Of a stretch of DNA of 10,489 nucleotides, positions 1 through 7,050 are shown in pieces. How positions within the stretch are numbered: the first letter of the stretch is position 1; the number at the start of each line of letters is the position of its first letter. The stretch spans positions 1 to 10,489 of the forward strand of contig JAUVKN010000124.1 in NCBI GenBank assembly GCA_030596245.1, read 5' to 3'. Below the pieces are notes generated by a model. That model did no database searches. It saw nothing but the letters and a program-made list of their open reading frames with translations, and had not been told where the DNA came from. This stretch comes from Bacteroidia bacterium. GTDB lineage: Bacteria > Bacteroidota > Bacteroidia > Bacteroidales > GCA-2748055. The position numbers were made by a program, and so were the translations under genes.

Positions 1-17
1 TTTGAAGTGAAAATTTT

Positions 18-341
18 CTAAACAGATTTTCGTTTTTTCCTTTTAAACCACACCTTTAAATTGTCCCTTATCAGCAGGACCACCTCTTTGCCGAGAAAAG
101 CAAGTGATCCGTAAAAGAGGACCTCACCGGTAATAAAAACACCCAGTATGAGTCCTCCGATTTTTGTTGCTTTTAATCCTACTAATCCGCCAATGGCCCC
201 TCCAATAAGTGGCGATCCTACAATAAGCACATAACTTATGAGCTGTACCACAAACATGGTCCTCTTAAAAGGGGTATTCACCAGAGCCTTGATCGTCCTT
301 GTTTGTTTCTCCTGGTTGGATCTGCTATTCTCCTCAATCAT
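18..341 (-). CDS. Small two-helix inner-membrane protein of unknown function
   Basis: This 107-residue protein has a polar, charged N-terminus (residues 1-28), two hydrophobic segments (about 30-56 and 61-83) joined by a short basic turn, and a strongly basic tail (KRKKRK near residues 100-105). By the positive-inside rule both ends should be cytoplasmic. Both helices are glycine-rich, and the second carries a buried glutamate (E73). The second helix and the following GKE segment loosely resemble short proteins annotated as 'transporter suffix domain', but this is only an impression. The gene lies 83 bases downstream of the outer-membrane channel gene on the same strand with no convincing terminator between, so it may be the last gene of the export operon. 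ATG at 339-341 is the likely start; an internal ATG at residue 29 would remove the charged N-terminus. Function unknown. Confidence 0.7.
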   Translation of the reverse strand: MIEENSRSNQEKQTRTIKALVNTPFKRTMFVVQLISYVLIVGSPLIGGAIGGLVGLKATKIGGLILGVFITGEVLFYGSLAFLGKEVVLLIRDNLKVWFKRKKRKSV

Positions 342-424
342 TTTTTACAAGATACAAGACTATTGCATAAAACCCGAATTGTTTCATTTGAATCCAGCAG
401 GTAGTGTTCCACTTCGTCTAACAC

Positions 425-1933
425 TCAATAATCATATTGCTGAACAATGGGCTGCCCGTTTTCAAAGTCGTAAAAGGTCTTTCTCATGATGTCTGCCAGT
501 AATAGCTTATAACTTATATATGAGTCGAGATGTGACTGGTAGGCAGCGTTTAACCTGGTTCGGTCCAGGGCAAGCGATTGACTGTCAATATCTCCATCTG
601 AGAATCTTGCCCGGGAGATATTGAAGCTTTTTTCTGCAAGCAGCACATTTTTTTCCAATAATTGCAGGCGTCGTAGACTGCTATTCAATTGCTTCACAGT
701 GTTCCTTATTTCTCTCTCAATATTGATCTTTTCCTGGTCATACTTTCGCTTATTTACCTCCAATCCGGATAGTGCTGCATTTACAAGGGACCTGTTTTCC
801 CCCCAGTCGAATATGGGGATTCGAATTCTTAGGGCCACACCAAAATTACCAGGTCTGTTATACATCTGTTGCCATGAATTTCCCACTGCATCAGTAAACC
901 CATATGGCAGGGTTTGCTGGTCCGTCCCGATCAAATCGTAATAGGCTGTTATATCACCTTTGACCATACCCTCAGATTTAATTCTTTTAATTTCCAGCTT
1001 TGAGAGTTCTATCTGGATCTCGTTTTCCCGAAGTTCCATCCGGTTCTCCAGGCCGTGCCGGACGGCCATCTCTTCGTCCACATCGATGATACTATAACTC
1101 AGATCACTTACCACCAGTACCTGGTCCTGGAGTGACAGACCAAGCTGTTGTTTGAAAAAATTCATCTGCGAAATAAATTCCACCTCAGCAATATTAAAAT
1201 CATTATTGGCTTCTCCCAGATCAACCTCCATCTGCAGGGCTTCAACCTCCCTGATCAGCCCGGCTTCATATTTATTTTGCGCAATCTCGTATGCCTCCTG
1301 TTGCCTCTCAAGGACCTGATTGGCAATATTTTCACGTTCTCTGGTAGCGACCAGGTTATAGAAAGCCTGGCTGGTTTCAAAAATGAGATCAAGTTCAGCC
1401 CTCTTAAGGCTTCTGAGGGACAATTCGTAATTGAGCTTGGCTTTTTTAAACTCGGTTCTTATTCGGTTATACACATAAAATGCACTCAATGGCTGCACAA
1501 ATCCCAGGCGAACATCAAGTCGGGTTAATCTTTCATCTTTATAATAATCCATCAGGTTATCCAAGCCTGTACTCAGATAGAATTGCCCATCTGTGGGCAG
1601 CGGCTGACTGACCATCACACTGCCATTATACCGCAATTGCTGTACAGGGTAAAAAGTAATCCCCGCACTGTCTTCAAACTGGCGAATCGTCTCCGTATAA
1701 TCCGGCACCGTCAAATTCAGATCAATGTGGGTCTTTAATTTGCTTGTGGCAGCTTTGAGTTCATACCCGGCCTGGGCAAGTACCTGGTTTAAGATCAACA
1801 TCTGGTGACTTTTCTGTTTGGCAATCTCAATACTCTTTTGAAGATCAAGCTCATATATTTCCTGGGCATAGATTCCCTTTAACGGGAACAGGAGCCCAAG
1901 TGCCAGAGATGCAAGCAATAGACTTTTCATCAT
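425..1933 (-). CDS. TolC-like outer membrane efflux channel (OEP family)
   Basis: Outer-membrane channel subunit of a tripartite export system; proteins of this family trimerise into an outer-membrane barrel with a long periplasmic helical tunnel. The predicted 502-residue protein begins with a signal peptide, hydrophobic over about residues 4-18 and cleaved after the alanine of IYA-QE near residue 23. Two repeated outer-membrane-efflux domains follow. Each has long amphipathic helices and the family pattern of a YEAG- or FSDG-type turn followed by leucine-rich helix; the second repeat ends in a segment like 'SYISYKLLLADIMRKTFYDF'. The frame stays open to a GTG at 2006-2008 that abuts the permease stop, but those 25 extra residues are not signal-like. 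I therefore prefer the ATG pair at 1931-1933 / 1928-1930. It is the fifth gene of the adaptor-permease operon and presumably the exit duct for it. Confidence 0.9.
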   Translation of the reverse strand: MMKSLLLASLALGLLFPLKGIYAQEIYELDLQKSIEIAKQKSHQMLILNQVLAQAGYELKAATSKLKTHIDLNLTVPDYTETIRQFEDSAGITFYPVQQLRYNGSVMVSQPLPTDGQFYLSTGLDNLMDYYKDERLTRLDVRLGFVQPLSAFYVYNRIRTEFKKAKLNYELSLRSLKRAELDLIFETSQAFYNLVATRERENIANQVLERQQEAYEIAQNKYEAGLIREVEALQMEVDLGEANNDFNIAEVEFISQMNFFKQQLGLSLQDQVLVVSDLSYSIIDVDEEMAVRHGLENRMELRENEIQIELSKLEIKRIKSEGMVKGDITAYYDLIGTDQQTLPYGFTDAVGNSWQQMYNRPGNFGVALRIRIPIFDWGENRSLVNAALSGLEVNKRKYDQEKINIEREIRNTVKQLNSSLRRLQLLEKNVLLAEKSFNISRARFSDGDIDSQSLALDRTRLNAAYQSHLDSYISYKLLLADIMRKTFYDFENGQPIVQQYDY

Positions 1934-2008
1934 TACAGGAGTTTTCGCAACCATGAGATCAATATTTGTTAAATGGGTTTTACAATAAAGCAGTGCCATA
2001 GGATGCAC

Positions 2009-3247
2009 TCACTCATGACGTATAGATTCAATAGGTTCAAGGGCAGCAGCTTTTTTTGCAGGCAAGTAACCAAAATTAATTCCCACAATTACCGAGAAGA
2101 GAAAGGCTATTATCACAGAATACAGTGCTACACTGGTAGTGATATCTGTGATGAATGTGATTGAGATTGAGATGGTCAGACCCAGCGCAACTCCTATAAT
2201 ACCGCCGGTAATGCTTAGCATAACCGCTTCGGTTAAGAATTGACGCATGATATCTCTCTTTCTTGCACCCAGGGCTCTTCTGATCCCTATTTCCTTGGTG
2301 CGTTCGAGCACACTTGCCAGCATAATGTTCATGATTCCTATACCTCCAACCAGAAGAGAGATGGCTGCAATTGATCCAAGCAGAAAATTATATATTTTTC
2401 TTTCTTTCTCTTCCTGTTTCATCAATTCAAGGGGAATGATAATGCTAAAATCCTCATTGTTATAATGATGCCGGTTTAACAGATGCCTGATAATGGTTGA
2501 GATTTCAGGCAGTTTCTCAGAACTGGCAACTTTAACAGTGATCTGTTTTATTTCACTTTCCAGCTGGTTCTCCCTGATGAAGCGCTTGTTAAAAGTGGTA
2601 AGTGGAAGATATATGTCATTATTCAGATCCCGTGAAGCCAATTCACCTACTGTTTCTGTGAAGAGGGCCTTATTTTGCATCACTCCTGTTATTTCAAACC
2701 ACTGATCCTCTATCTTAATGTCCTTTCCAACCGGATCCTCAAATGGGAAGAGATCATCTGCGATGGTTGCTCCTAAAACACAGACCTTCAAATGTCTTTG
2801 GTAATCATCCTCATTAATAAACTCCCCGTTTGCAGGGGTGAAGTTCAGAATATTTAAGAATGAAGGGGTGATTCCAATGATTCTGGCCTTTCCTGTCCTA
2901 TCCGCATACTGGACAGTAACATCTTTCTCTGCCTGTGGAGCAATGTCTTCAATAAGGGGTACAATCTCCTTGATTGCATCGGCATCAGAGATTGACAATC
3001 CTTGTGAAAACTTTGCCCTGACTTCCTCCAGTTCTTTATCAGTGAATTCTTTATCCCTGATAATGATATTATTTATACCAAGGTCCTTGTATTTTGCAAT
3101 TGCTTCCCGTTTTGCACCTTCACCTATGGCTAACATGGCGATCACAGACGCCACTCCAAAGATAATTCCCAGCATGGTAAGAAAAGAGCGAAACTTGTGA
3201 TCGACGATGGCCAGGAAGGCAAGTTTGAAGTTCTCTTCAATTTTCAT
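2009..3247 (-). CDS. MacB/FtsX-type ABC transporter permease, no fused ATPase
   Basis: Inner-membrane permease of a type VII (MacB-like) ABC transporter. These proteins usually drive periplasmic substrates or lipoproteins through an adaptor and TolC by mechanotransmission. The 412 residues show one N-terminal membrane helix (about 22-42, 'SFLTMLGIIFGVASVIAML'), a large periplasmic MacB-type core (about 45-280), then three helices (about 287-311, 337-361, 374-393). The cytoplasmic loop ERTKEIGIRRALGARKRDI (315-333) is the family's coupling segment. The C-terminus LPAKKAAALEPIESIR is the canonical ending of the family. E. coli MacB carries an N-terminal ATPase domain; here the protein starts directly with the membrane part, so an ATP-binding partner must be separate, and none is encoded in this window. 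It follows the third adaptor by 26 bases, and its TGA touches the possible GTG of the channel gene. Confidence 0.93.
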   Translation of the reverse strand: MKIEENFKLAFLAIVDHKFRSFLTMLGIIFGVASVIAMLAIGEGAKREAIAKYKDLGINNIIIRDKEFTDKELEEVRAKFSQGLSISDADAIKEIVPLIEDIAPQAEKDVTVQYADRTGKARIIGITPSFLNILNFTPANGEFINEDDYQRHLKVCVLGATIADDLFPFEDPVGKDIKIEDQWFEITGVMQNKALFTETVGELASRDLNNDIYLPLTTFNKRFIRENQLESEIKQITVKVASSEKLPEISTIIRHLLNRHHYNNEDFSIIIPLELMKQEEKERKIYNFLLGSIAAISLLVGGIGIMNIMLASVLERTKEIGIRRALGARKRDIMRQFLTEAVMLSITGGIIGVALGLTISISITFITDITTSVALYSVIIAFLFSVIVGINFGYLPAKKAAALEPIESIRHE

Positions 3248-3273
3248 AACAGTGACAAACAGGTGATAATTAA

Positions 3274-4485
3274 TTACTGGTTAAGGGCAATTCCTTCCTT
3301 TTCAGGTACCATGAGTTCAGTTCCCTGTTGGAAGTTACCGTAAACCACAGTATAATTATTATTCCTCGGACCAACCTCCACAGGCTGTTCAACCCAACTG
3401 TTGTTCACGTTCATAGATAGGTAGAAAGTGTCATCCACTCTCTTCAGACAGCGATTATCTACATAAAACACATCCGACAACTCAGCATAATAAACTTCAC
3501 AACTTACTGTCATGCCTGGCTTCAGGACAGGATCGGAAAAATCCAGGACAATTTCAAGGTCAAATACTTTTACTTTGGATTCTTCCTCTTTATTATAACT
3601 GAGCTTACCTATATCGGATACCCTTCCTTCAAACGGTTTATCAGGAAAAGCTTCCATCCTGACAATCACTTTCTGTCCTGGTTTCACCTTCCCAATATCA
3701 GTCTCATTGATGGTTGATGTTACCTTTATGAGGCTCAAATCGGGGACCAGGGCAAGCTCTGCTCCCTGGTAGGTGTCATCACCTAACCGGTAGATTTGTT
3801 CGGTGCGTCTGTTCTTTGATATCTGAAAAATGCCATCGATGGGACTAAGTATGGTCAGTTTACCGATGGCCTGCTGTGCCTCCTTTACATTAGTCTTAAC
3901 TTGAGACACTTTGATCTTCTGTATCTTCAGGCCGTTTTTACATATTGCTTTCTCCAGAGTAATTGTCTTCTTTATCCTGTTCAGGTGGATTACCGACTGC
4001 TGAAACTCCAGTTGCTTTATCTCCTTCTTTCGTTGAGATTCAAACTCATATTTCTCCAGTTCCAGCTTTTTCAAATCATAATCAGCCTGAACCTCCTGTA
4101 ATTGCGCCTCCAATTCCCCGAATTTGATTTCGTGTTCCACCAATAATTTATTCAAATTTGCATTTTCCGTTTCCAGCAGGGTCTCCTGCTCAATCAAATA
4201 TTTCATGACGTTCGCCGGATCGAGCTGTCCGATGGAATCTCCTTTCTGTACATGGGCTCCATGATCCACCATTCCCGTTATTTTGAATTGCCAGCCATAT
4301 TTCCAGCCAACATATGGTACCAGAACTGATCTCGCATTTACTGCCAGTAGTTCACCCGATTCATGTAAGGTTGCAGAAAAATCTCCTTTCTCTATACACA
4401 ATTCTGCTTTGCTGCCTGCTTTCCCACAGCCGGAAAAAACCAGGCAGATCAGTAGTAACCTGAATAGAATGGTATGTACATTCAT
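3274..4485 (-). CDS. Third periplasmic adaptor lipoprotein (HlyD/MacA family)
   Basis: Membrane-fusion (adaptor) protein linking an inner-membrane permease to a TolC-like channel. It has a lipoprotein signal with lipobox FSGC (C20). The lipoyl-type half-motif is at about 65-90 (MVDHGAHVQKGDSIGQLDP), a helical hairpin at about 91-208, and the second lipoyl half at about 210-220 (LSPIDGIF). A beta-barrel domain (about 252-335) starts with the VPDLS motif shared by all three adaptors and includes SKVKVFDLEIVLD and KPGMTVSC. The C-terminal domain (about 337-403) has diverged most from the other two: where they read VPVISLF or IPMEALF it reads VDNRCLK. Cysteines C30 and C329 match C27 and C326 of the second adaptor. 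The stop of the second adaptor lies 10 bases upstream. Homology among the three suggests tandem duplication; assembly with the other adaptors is inference. Confidence 0.88.
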   Translation of the reverse strand: MNVHTILFRLLLICLVFSGCGKAGSKAELCIEKGDFSATLHESGELLAVNARSVLVPYVGWKYGWQFKITGMVDHGAHVQKGDSIGQLDPANVMKYLIEQETLLETENANLNKLLVEHEIKFGELEAQLQEVQADYDLKKLELEKYEFESQRKKEIKQLEFQQSVIHLNRIKKTITLEKAICKNGLKIQKIKVSQVKTNVKEAQQAIGKLTILSPIDGIFQISKNRRTEQIYRLGDDTYQGAELALVPDLSLIKVTSTINETDIGKVKPGQKVIVRMEAFPDKPFEGRVSDIGKLSYNKEEESKVKVFDLEIVLDFSDPVLKPGMTVSCEVYYAELSDVFYVDNRCLKRVDDTFYLSMNVNNSWVEQPVEVGPRNNNYTVVYGNFQQGTELMVPEKEGIALNQ

Positions 4486-4495
4486 AAGTACCTGT

Positions 4496-5704
4496 TTAAT
4501 TTTTCATAAGCCCTTCATCAGCATAGGGGTCAGACAACGCGATCACCTCATCATGGTCAATTCCCTCCTGAATGATAATGAAGTCATTGTTACTGAGCCC
4601 AGTAACCACTTCCTTCTTATGATAGGAATTTCCCGATCTTGCATAGACATATTTTTTCTTGCCGTCCACAAACAAGGCTTCCATGGGTATATAGAGCACA
4701 CTGTCAATCCTGTCTACAATGATCCTGCAACTAACTGTCATACCCGGTAAAAATTTCTCCGATGTATTATCCAACAAAATTTCGACGGGAAAAACCTTAA
4801 TTTTTGAGTCATCACCTTTTAATTGTGCCAGGTTGGCGATGGAAGTAATTTTCCCCGTAAACACTGTATCCGAGAAAGCATCAAGTTTAATTTCCACCTT
4901 TTGATCCACCTGGACCTTGGATATGTCTATCTCACTGATCTCCGCTTCAACCATAAGTTCACTTAAGTCGGGAAGGTCAATCAGTGGATTTCCTGACCAG
5001 GGCTGGTCTCCCACCTGCCACTTATTCCCTGTGAACCAGTTTTTTCTGAGGATGGCTATTCCCGCGGCAGGACTTACAACAGTCAGGTTTTGGAGGGTTA
5101 TTTCAGCCTCACCCAGATTCGCTTCCAGTTGCTTGATTCTTAACATGGATTGTTGAATCTCTTCCACATGGATCTTTTGCTGGTTCGTAATCTCTTCACG
5201 TGCCTTATTCAGCGCTATTTTAGCCTTATCCAGGTTCAGTTGTATCTCTTTGCGCGTAATATCGGCTTCAAAGGTTGCCTGCTCAAGATTGATTTCAGAT
5301 ATTTGATGAGATATTGCGGAGATCTCTATGTTTGCCTTCAATTCTTCAATTTTTGAAGCCTGCTCGGCCCTCTTTTTGTCCAGTTCTGCCTTCGCTATTT
5401 CCAGTTCAGCTTCAGCATCAAGAATAGCTTTCCGGACTTCTGACGGATCAAACAGTATGGCTGTATCACCTGCCTGAATCTGATCACCATCTTCCACGAT
5501 CTGGGTTATTTTAAGCAACCCAAATCTCCACGACTGGGCCGGTGAGGAGATATTTATTGCACTGGTAGCATTAATTTCCCCCACCTCAACCAGGTCAATA
5601 TAGAATAATCCGTTTTTTACTTTGCAGGTTTCCACCTCCCTGGTTGTCTTTGTTTTACAACCGGTCAACAGTAAAACGGTCAGTAATATGGCTACGCTTT
5701 TCAT
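4496..5704 (-). CDS. Second periplasmic adaptor lipoprotein (HlyD/MacA family)
   Basis: Adaptor protein of the same export system, 402 residues. A short lipoprotein signal ends at lipobox LTGC (C16), so the mature protein should be anchored by lipid, probably in the inner membrane. Domain order: N-terminal strand, first lipoyl half (about 65-88, QIVEDGDQIQAGDTAILFDP), alanine- and glutamate-rich helical hairpin (about 88-206), second lipoyl half (VSPAAGIAIL near 209-219), beta-barrel domain beginning LPDLSELMVEAEISEID (about 245-330), and a membrane-proximal C-terminal domain (about 336-395). It resembles the first adaptor more than the third in the C-terminal domain (VLYIPMEALF, then an ending in GIDHDEVIAL). 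It starts 7 bases after the first adaptor's stop. ATG at 5702-5704 is the only start that keeps the whole signal peptide; no Shine-Dalgarno sequence is evident. Confidence 0.9.
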   Translation of the reverse strand: MKSVAILLTVLLLTGCKTKTTREVETCKVKNGLFYIDLVEVGEINATSAINISSPAQSWRFGLLKITQIVEDGDQIQAGDTAILFDPSEVRKAILDAEAELEIAKAELDKKRAEQASKIEELKANIEISAISHQISEINLEQATFEADITRKEIQLNLDKAKIALNKAREEITNQQKIHVEEIQQSMLRIKQLEANLGEAEITLQNLTVVSPAAGIAILRKNWFTGNKWQVGDQPWSGNPLIDLPDLSELMVEAEISEIDISKVQVDQKVEIKLDAFSDTVFTGKITSIANLAQLKGDDSKIKVFPVEILLDNTSEKFLPGMTVSCRIIVDRIDSVLYIPMEALFVDGKKKYVYARSGNSYHKKEVVTGLSNNDFIIIQEGIDHDEVIALSDPYADEGLMKN

Positions 5705-5711
5705 TTTCTGA

Positions 5712-6929
5712 TCATGGATTGACGAGCGATTCGGGTGGCTTCATAAGGGCTAAGATCTCATGACCATCCAATCCTTTCCCGATGATTGCTTCTCTATTAT
5801 TATAATCGGAAACCGATACGATTTTCCTGATAAATCTTTCATTATCTGCAACATATACAATTTTTATACTATCCTCGGTGAAGAGTGAGATCACCGGAAC
5901 CACAATGGTATCCGGTACGTTTTTAACCAGGATATTACAGGTTACACCAAGTCCAGGCTGAATGTTCAGAGATGAGCTGTCAAGAGAGGCAGTCACATCA
6001 AACAGTTTCACCTCAGAATCCTCATTGACAGGTTTGCCTACGGGGGCTTTGTACTTAATTCGTCCGGATAACCGGATCTCGGGGAATGCATCTACTACTA
6101 ATTCAAGGAGTTGATCTTTTACAATTCTTTTGTAATCGGCTTCACTTACTTCCAGTTTTACCTGCATCGCACTCAGATCTGGTATCTGTATGATCGGCAT
6201 ATTTGCCCAAACTATATCTCCTTCCCTGACCTTTTTTTCTGTAGTATACAGCTTATCATAGATGACGATTCCTTCAATCTCTGAGGTAAGTGTAAGCTTG
6301 TCAAGCTTTGACCTGGCCCGGTCCACACGGTTTTTGAACTGGTCTATCTTCAGTTTCATCTTCTGCAGTTCAGAATTATTAATTTGCGTCAGAAATTCAA
6401 GTTTCTTCAACGTAATATCTCTTTCCAGCTCTGCTTTTTTCAGTTCCAGCCTGATAATTTCCCGGGAAGAAGGTGAGGTGAATTCCAACTGCAGGGAATC
6501 GAGTTTTGCTATTTCTGTAGATGCCTCAATGGTCTTTACCTGCGCTTCAAGCATAAGAAATTTAAGCTTCAGATCAGCTACTGATTTATTGTATTCTGCC
6601 CTGGTATTTTCCAGCTCATTGACTGCCTGGAGATATTCATTCTCAATTTCACGGGCTTCCAGAATGCATAACGTATCACCGTCCTCAACAAAGGTTCCTT
6701 CAGGTATCAGATACTGTATGGTGACATCAGTCCAGATCCCGGGACAACCATAGCTGCGTGTATTGATAGCTTCCAATGTACCTGAGACGGTAACAACATC
6801 GCGAAAGTCTTTTTTTTCAATGGGGAAAGTAATTATCTGATTGAATTCGATCCCCGGGGAGCAGGAGGTAAGCCAACCCAGGAACAGAACCAATGTCGAA
6901 CTGCGCAATCTATGTGCTAATAACAACAT
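5712..6929 (-). CDS. First periplasmic adaptor lipoprotein (HlyD/MacA family)
   Basis: First gene of the export operon, 405 residues. The signal peptide has an arginine-containing n-region, a hydrophobic core and lipobox LTSC (C23), indicating a lipoprotein. The first lipoyl half is at about 72-91 (YLIPEGTFVEDGDTLCILE), the helical hairpin at about 91-211, the second lipoyl half at 212-222 (LTLTSEIEGIV), and a beta-barrel domain from IPDLSAMQVKLEVSEADY (about 249) to PGLGVTCNI (about 325-333). The C-terminal domain (about 338-397) has TIVVPVISLF and GLDGHEILAL, as in the second adaptor. It differs by having extra cysteines C62 and C88 in the lipoyl domain and lacking the N-terminal cysteine shared by the other two. 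The turn of the hairpin carries a unique TSPSS insert-like segment (about 151-155). ATG at 6927-6929 is the likely start; the 121 bases upstream probably hold the operon promoter. Confidence 0.9.
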   Translation of the reverse strand: MLLLAHRLRSSTLVLFLGWLTSCSPGIEFNQIITFPIEKKDFRDVVTVSGTLEAINTRSYGCPGIWTDVTIQYLIPEGTFVEDGDTLCILEAREIENEYLQAVNELENTRAEYNKSVADLKLKFLMLEAQVKTIEASTEIAKLDSLQLEFTSPSSREIIRLELKKAELERDITLKKLEFLTQINNSELQKMKLKIDQFKNRVDRARSKLDKLTLTSEIEGIVIYDKLYTTEKKVREGDIVWANMPIIQIPDLSAMQVKLEVSEADYKRIVKDQLLELVVDAFPEIRLSGRIKYKAPVGKPVNEDSEVKLFDVTASLDSSSLNIQPGLGVTCNILVKNVPDTIVVPVISLFTEDSIKIVYVADNERFIRKIVSVSDYNNREAIIGKGLDGHEILALMKPPESLVNP

Positions 6930-7050
6930 AGATCATTGAGGTATTTAATGCCCTTAACAGCGTTGGATGAGTCCAATAAATTGCAAAGGCTAATCAAGTT
7001 ACAACATTATCTTAAATAACTAAGGCTTTAATTTTAAAAAAGGACACCCA
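6930..7050 (-). promoter_or_regulatory. Gap before the export operon; likely promoter region with a small palindrome
   Basis: This 121-base, AT-rich gap separates the MFS transporter stop from the first adaptor start. It is long enough to hold a promoter for the adaptor-permease-channel operon, but I found no convincing pair of Bacteroidota -33 (TTTG) and -7 (TAnnTTTG) elements; the nearest is TAATGTTG on the minus strand without a spaced TTTG. A perfect 5-base inverted repeat with a 4-base spacer, TTGGA-TGAG-TCCAA, lies at 6963-6976 and could be an operator half-site pair or chance. The tract near 7026-7041 is A/T-rich but lacks a GC stem, so I do not call a terminator for the transporter gene. 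Confidence 0.3.

Noticed and set aside
342..424. Terminator or promoter between the channel gene and the small membrane protein
   Set aside because: Only a 5-base GTGTT/AACAC stem with a long loop and no T-run is seen, and TAGTCTTG lacks a properly spaced -33 element.
1148..1528. Plus-strand open frame of 126 codons
   Set aside because: It is antisense to conserved helices of the outer-membrane channel gene and shows no protein-like family features.
4283..4750. Plus-strand open frame of 155 codons spanning the junction of adaptors two and three
   Set aside because: It is antisense to two well-supported genes, has no recognisable domain and no start context.
6262..6753. Long open frame on the plus strand (163 codons), rich in serine and phenylalanine
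   Set aside because: It lies antisense to the coiled-coil part of the first adaptor; the serine-rich composition is what the complement of Glu/Leu/Lys-rich helix codons produces.
7022..7045. Terminator after the MFS transporter gene
   Set aside because: Only an A/T-rich weak dyad is present, without a GC-rich stem, so an intrinsic terminator is not supported.
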